Positions 23,248 to 27,130 of a stretch of DNA of 27,130 nucleotides are shown piece by piece. The notes under the pieces were generated by a model. The model ran no database searches and had not been told where the DNA came from. It was given only the letters and a program-made list of their open reading frames with translations. This DNA comes from Pseudomonadota bacterium (GTDB taxonomy: Bacteria; Pseudomonadota; Alphaproteobacteria; Reyranellales; Reyranellaceae): the NCBI GenBank assembly GCA_023416135.1, contig JAEZIF010000468.1, positions 1 through 27,130 of the forward strand, in the 5' to 3' direction. Both the position numbers and the translations under genes were made by a program. Positions within the stretch are counted from its first letter, which is position 1, and each line of letters opens with the position of its first letter.

Positions 23248-24843
23248 ATGCCTGCTTCAATCACCGTTTCTCGCCTCGGCTGGTCGACGCCTGACGGCCG
23301 GCCTGTCCTCTCCAATCTCGATCTGAGTTTCGGCGAAGAGCTCACCGCCCTGGTGGGCCGCAATGGCGTAGGCAAGAGCACGCTGCTCGGGCTCATCGCC
23401 GGCGAGCTGTTGCCCAATGGAGGCAGCATCGCCGTCAGCGGCACGCTCGGCGTGCTGCGCCAGGTCGTGCAGATCGATCCGGACGAAACGGTCAGCGATC
23501 TGTTCGGAACCACCGCGAATCTCGACCTGCTGCGCCGCGCCGAAAGCGGCGATGCCAATGCCGAAGAACTTGCTCATGCCGACTGGACGCTCGGGCAACG
23601 CATGGCAGCAGCCCTCGGCCGCCTCGGACTGGAGGCCGCGTCCGGGACGCGGCTGTCGACGCTGTCGGGTGGGCAGCGCACGCGCGCTGGCCTCGCCGCG
23701 CTGGTCTTTGCCGAGCCCGACTTCATCCTGCTCGACGAGCCCACGAACAATCTAGACCGTGAGGGCCGCCGCGCCGTCATCGATCTTCTGGCGTCCTGGC
23801 GACGCGGTGCCGTCATCGTCAGCCACGACCGCGAACTGCTCGAAACCATGGACGCCATCGTCGAGCTCACCGGTCTCGGCGCCACGCGCTATGGCGGCAA
23901 TTTCAGCCACTACCGCGAACGCAAGGCGCTCGAGCTGGCGGCGGCGCATCACGACCTGGCCGATGCCGAGAAGCGGCTGGCCAAGGTCGCCGAGCGCGCC
24001 CAGGAGCGGGCCGAACGCAAGGCGCGCAGGGACCGCACGGGGCAGGCCAAGCGACGCAAGGGCGATATTCCTCGCATCCAGCTCAACACGCTCAAGGGTC
24101 GTAGCGAGAACAGCGGCGGCGAACAGGCGCGTCTCGGCGAACGCCAGCGCGCCGAAGCGGCTGACGACGTTGCCTCCGCCCGCCGGCGTATCGAGGTCCT
24201 GAAACCCTTGTCGGTGATCCTGCCGCCGACCGGCCTGCCGGCCGGCAAGACGGTGGTTCGACTGGATCAGGTCAGCGCCGGATACGCATCCGACCGGCCA
24301 GTGATCCGCGATCTCAGCCTTGCCATCACCGGACCGGAGCGCCTTGCCGTAACCGGCGCGAACGGCTCGGGCAAGACGACCTTGCTGGCGCTGGTCACGG
24401 GCAAGCTTGCGCCGTGGACGGGAACGGTAGGGCTCGCCGTCGACCATGCCGTGCTCGACCAGCAGGTGAGCCTGCTCGATCCGCGGGCCTCGATCCGCGA
24501 CAATTTTCGCCGTCTCAATCCTGCGGCCGACGAGAATGCCTGTCGCGCCAGCCTCGCCCGCTTCATGTTCCGCGCCGACTCGGCTCTTCAGATCGTCTCC
24601 AGCCTGAGCGGCGGGCAATTGCTGCGCGCGGGACTGGCCTGCGTGCTCGGGGCGAGCCCGCCCGCATTGCTGATCCTCGACGAGCCGACCAACAATCTCG
24701 ATCTCGACTCGATCGCGGCGGTCGAAGGCGGGTTGCGGGCCTACGATGGCGCGCTGCTCGTCGTGAGCCACGACGAGGCGTTCCTGCAGGCGATCGGCAT
24801 TTCACGCCGGTTGGAACTCGGCGGTCCTGAGCGCGATCACTGA
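23248..24843 (+). CDS. ABC-F family ATPase
   Basis: 531 residues with two ABC ATPase domains and no membrane segments. First domain: Walker A GRNGVGKST (37-45), signature LSGGQRTRAGLA, Walker B FILLDEPTNNLD. A charged linker rich in Arg/Lys/Glu follows (about 225-330). Second domain: GANGSGKTT, LSGGQLLRAGLA, LLILDEPTNNLD. ABC-F proteins bind the ribosome E site and relieve stalling or give antibiotic protection; this one is not assignable to a subgroup. ATG 23248 (MPASITVSRLGW) is preferred; a TTG start eight codons earlier is possible. Its stop is 17 bases from the convergent SMP-30-like gene. Confidence 0.93.
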   Translation: MPASITVSRLGWSTPDGRPVLSNLDLSFGEELTALVGRNGVGKSTLLGLIAGELLPNGGSIAVSGTLGVLRQVVQIDPDETVSDLFGTTANLDLLRRAESGDANAEELAHADWTLGQRMAAALGRLGLEAASGTRLSTLSGGQRTRAGLAALVFAEPDFILLDEPTNNLDREGRRAVIDLLASWRRGAVIVSHDRELLETMDAIVELTGLGATRYGGNFSHYRERKALELAAAHHDLADAEKRLAKVAERAQERAERKARRDRTGQAKRRKGDIPRIQLNTLKGRSENSGGEQARLGERQRAEAADDVASARRRIEVLKPLSVILPPTGLPAGKTVVRLDQVSAGYASDRPVIRDLSLAITGPERLAVTGANGSGKTTLLALVTGKLAPWTGTVGLAVDHAVLDQQVSLLDPRASIRDNFRRLNPAADENACRASLARFMFRADSALQIVSSLSGGQLLRAGLACVLGASPPALLILDEPTNNLDLDSIAAVEGGLRAYDGALLVVSHDEAFLQAIGISRRLELGGPERDH

Positions 24844-24860
24844 GTTTCCGGCGTTCGTTC

Positions 24861-25760
24861 TCAGCACTGCCATTGCGCCGTGCCGGGCGTGGCGACACGC
24901 ACGCGATAGAGCGACGTCGAGGCCGTCACATAGAGGCTGCGCAGGTCGTCATCGCCGAAGCAGAAATTGGCGGCCGTCTCGGGCGTCCGGATGACGCCGA
25001 GGCAGGTGGCGTCCGGCGCGAAGACATGGATGCCGCCGGGACCGCAGCAATAGATGTTGCCTGCGCTGTCGATCTTCATGCCGTCGGGCGCACCTTTGCC
25101 GGTGCCCGTGGTCTCCGCCCAGACGCGGCCGTTGGCGAGCCCGCCGTCGGCGGTGACCTCGAAGCGACGGATGTGCTTGCGCTCGGTGTCGTTGACGAAC
25201 AGGTGGAGTTCGTCGAGCGAGAAGCAGAGCCCGTTGGGTTGACCGAAATCGTCGGCCAGCAGCACCGGCGTGCGCGCATCGGCGCCGACTCGCCAGACGC
25301 CGCGGAAGTCGAGATGCAGCGGCCGCGGATTGCCGTAGTACTCCAGGCGGCCGTAGGTGGGATCGCTGAAGTAGATCGCGCCGTTCGACGTCACGACGAC
25401 ATCGTTGGGGCTGTTGAGCTCCTTGTCCTTGTGGTGACTGGCGAGAACGACCCTCGTGCCGTCGGCTTCGGTGCGGCTGAGCGTGCTGGTGGCGTGCTGG
25501 CAGACGACCAGCCGGCCCTTGCGATCCCAGGCGAGGCCGTTCGACTGTGCGCAAGGCTTGCGGAAAGTGGCAATGCCCTCGCCTGCCGTCCACTTGCGCA
25601 TGTGATCGCCCGGCATGTCACTGAACAGCAGATAGCGGTCGCGGCCATGCCACAGCGGCCCTTCGGTGAACAGGAAGCCTCCTGCCAGCTTCTCGATCGC
25701 CACCAGCTTGCCGACGACCGATTCGAATCTCGGATCACGGACTTCGAAGGTGTCGCTCAT
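24861..25760 (-). CDS. SMP-30/gluconolactonase-family lactone hydrolase
   Basis: 299 residues, six-bladed beta-propeller. Metal-site pattern: Glu in LFTEGPLWH, Asn/Asp in NSPNDVVVTSNG and GAPDGMKIDSAGNIYCCGPGG. QPNGLCFSLDELHLFVNDT is another typical blade. The family opens sugar lactones such as gluconolactone, or related esters; exact substrate unknown. No signal peptide, so cytoplasmic. Start 25760 has a GAGAGATGA-type ribosome site upstream. It is divergent from the tctA gene across 214 bases in which I see no clear promoter. Confidence 0.9.
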   Translation of the reverse strand: MSDTFEVRDPRFESVVGKLVAIEKLAGGFLFTEGPLWHGRDRYLLFSDMPGDHMRKWTAGEGIATFRKPCAQSNGLAWDRKGRLVVCQHATSTLSRTEADGTRVVLASHHKDKELNSPNDVVVTSNGAIYFSDPTYGRLEYYGNPRPLHLDFRGVWRVGADARTPVLLADDFGQPNGLCFSLDELHLFVNDTERKHIRRFEVTADGGLANGRVWAETTGTGKGAPDGMKIDSAGNIYCCGPGGIHVFAPDATCLGVIRTPETAANFCFGDDDLRSLYVTASTSLYRVRVATPGTAQWQC

Positions 25761-25974
25761 TTCATCTCTCGTGCATTTCCCCCGGTCATCAGGTTCTAGC
25801 CTGATCGGCAGGTCACCTCAAAATGCCCGTTGAAGCCGCGTGGCGAGGCTTCGCGGCGGCTGGTGTCAGGTTGCCGTAAGGCACGCGGACTAGGGTCTTC
25901 CCTCTGGGAGGCCGTCGACGTTTTCACTTCACTCGGTGTGAGGGGCCGTCGGCGCGCGCACGGGTGGGAAATTC

Positions 25975-27130
25975 ATGGACCTGCTGCACAATCTGATGCT
26001 CGGCCTGAGCGTCGCGGTCACACTTCAGAATCTGCTCTATGCCCTGTTGGGCTGCATGGTCGGCACGCTGATCGGCGTTCTGCCCGGCATCGGCCCCGTG
26101 GCGACCATCGCCATGCTGCTGCCGATCACCTTCCACCTGCCGCCGACCGCTTCGCTGATCATGCTGGCCGGCATCTACTACGGCGCGCAGTACGGCGGCT
26201 CGACGACCTCGATCCTGGTCAATCTGCCGGGTGAAGCTTCGTCGGTAGTGACCTGTCTCGACGGCTACCAGATGGCGCGCAACGGACGAGCCGGCGCGGC
26301 CCTGTCGATCTCGGCCGTCGGCTCGTTCTTCGCAGGCACCGTCGGCACCATCATCATCGTGATCTTCGCCGAGCCGCTGACGCGCATGGCGCAGAAATTC
26401 GGCCCGGCCGACTACTGTTCGCTGATGGCGCTCGGCCTGGTCGCCGCCGTCGTGCTGGCCAGCGGCTCGGTCATCAAGGCGATCGCCATGGTGTTCCTCG
26501 GCCTGCTGTTCGGGCTGGTCGGCACCGACGTCAACACCGGCGCCCAGCGCTTCACCTTCGATATCCCCGAGCTCAGCGACGGCATCGACTTCGCGCCCAT
26601 CGCCATGGGCCTGTTCGGCATCGCCGAGATCGTGGTCAATCTCGAACGACACTTGTCGCGCGGCGGCGCCATCAAGGTCGGCTCGCTATGGCCGACGCGC
26701 GAGGAAATCCGGCGCGCCTGGCCGGCCGTGGTGCGCGGCACGACCTTGGGCTCGATGCTGGGCGTGCTGCCCGGTGGCGGCCCGACGCTGGGCGCCTTCT
26801 CCTCCTATACGCTCGAGAAGAAGATTTCCAAGAACCCCGGCCAGTTCGGCAAGGGCGCCGTCGAAGGTGTCGCCGCCCCCGAGGCCGCGAACAACGCCGC
26901 GGCGCAGACCTCGTTCATTCCGATGCTGACGCTCGGCATCCCGTCCAACGCGGTGATGGCCTTGATGGTCGGCGCCATGATCATCCAGGGCATCCAGCCC
27001 GGGCCCGAGGTCATGACCAAGAAGCCCGACCTCTTCTGGGGCATGATCGCCTCGATGTGGATCGGCAATCTGATGCTGGTCGTCATCAACCTGCCGATGA
27101 TCGGCATGTGGGTGAAGCTGCTCACCGTCC
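25975..27130 (+). CDS. tctA: TctA-type large membrane subunit of a tripartite tricarboxylate transporter (3' end outside window)
   Basis: 385 residues present of about 500 usual. Many membrane segments and TctA motifs: GTLIGVLPGIGPVATIAMLLP, YYGAQYGGSTTSILVNLPGE, LGVLPGGGPTLGAF, GVAAPEAANNAAAQTSFIPM and LTLGIPSNAV. With TctB and a TctC/Bug binding protein it imports di- or tricarboxylates across the inner membrane using the ion gradient. Start 25975 gives the typical MDLLHNLMLGL; a GGTGGGAA site lies upstream. Neither tctB nor tctC precedes it; they may follow beyond the window. Confidence 0.95.
   Translation, partial: MDLLHNLMLGLSVAVTLQNLLYALLGCMVGTLIGVLPGIGPVATIAMLLPITFHLPPTASLIMLAGIYYGAQYGGSTTSILVNLPGEASSVVTCLDGYQMARNGRAGAALSISAVGSFFAGTVGTIIIVIFAEPLTRMAQKFGPADYCSLMALGLVAAVVLASGSVIKAIAMVFLGLLFGLVGTDVNTGAQRFTFDIPELSDGIDFAPIAMGLFGIAEIVVNLERHLSRGGAIKVGSLWPTREEIRRAWPAVVRGTTLGSMLGVLPGGGPTLGAFSSYTLEKKISKNPGQFGKGAVEGVAAPEAANNAAAQTSFIPMLTLGIPSNAVMALMVGAMIIQGIQPGPEVMTKKPDLFWGMIASMWIGNLMLVVINLPMIGMWVKLLTV

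Overview
This is a 27.1 kb window of GC-rich DNA. Its gene types (HWE-type kinase, CheB/CheR hybrid sensor, Tct/Bug transporter parts, CoxG, single-domain receivers) point to an alphaproteobacterium of the Bradyrhizobium/Reyranella kind. That assignment is inferred from gene content only; there is no rRNA or tRNA in the window.

Left third (1-5.7 kb): a stress and metal region, mostly on the minus strand. At the edge is one uninterrupted reading frame joining a hemerythrin domain, an Asp/Arg/Gly-rich repeat with three GWFGDSEGHSRAAR blocks, and the front of an amidohydrolase that runs off the window. Next come an unknown protein, an Nramp Mn(II)/divalent metal importer and a manganese catalase; importer and enzyme form a logical pair. 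A small gp13/GNAT-like protein follows on the plus strand.

Signalling block (5.7-14.8 kb): a plus-strand operon encodes a receiver-less CheB methylesterase with a zinc ribbon, a 1194-residue CheB-CheR-coiled coil-PAS-HWE histidine kinase, and a single-domain receiver. It converges on a minus-strand operon (zinc alcohol dehydrogenase, SDR, DUF4142 periplasmic protein). Further on is a fusion of a receiver domain to a Crp/Fnr-type DNA-binding protein. The manganese catalase, the CheB operon and the receiver-Crp gene each carry the same promoter-like motif, GCAAC-N16-CGTT, 31-39 bp before the start codon. It resembles the alphaproteobacterial general-stress (EcfG) consensus GGAAC-N16/17-CGTT and suggests co-regulation. 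A strong plus-strand terminator at 14.77-14.81 kb serves no visible gene and may end a small RNA.

Decayed catabolic region (14.9-17.5 kb): an acetamidase/formamidase gene with two frameshifts and an apparent internal deletion, an intact SDR, a 3' remnant of a TctC/Bug binding protein, and a coxG-like gene with three reading-frame changes. These are either true pseudogenes or sequencing indels.

Right third (17.5-27.1 kb): accessory metabolism genes on both strands. They are a ThDP-dependent acetolactate-synthase-like enzyme, an AdhP-like alcohol dehydrogenase, a small lipoprotein, an MFS carrier, a luciferase-like flavin monooxygenase, an ABC-F ATPase, an SMP-30/gluconolactonase-family protein, and the beginning of a TctA membrane protein cut by the window end. 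No CRISPR array, insertion sequence, prophage or tRNA was seen.
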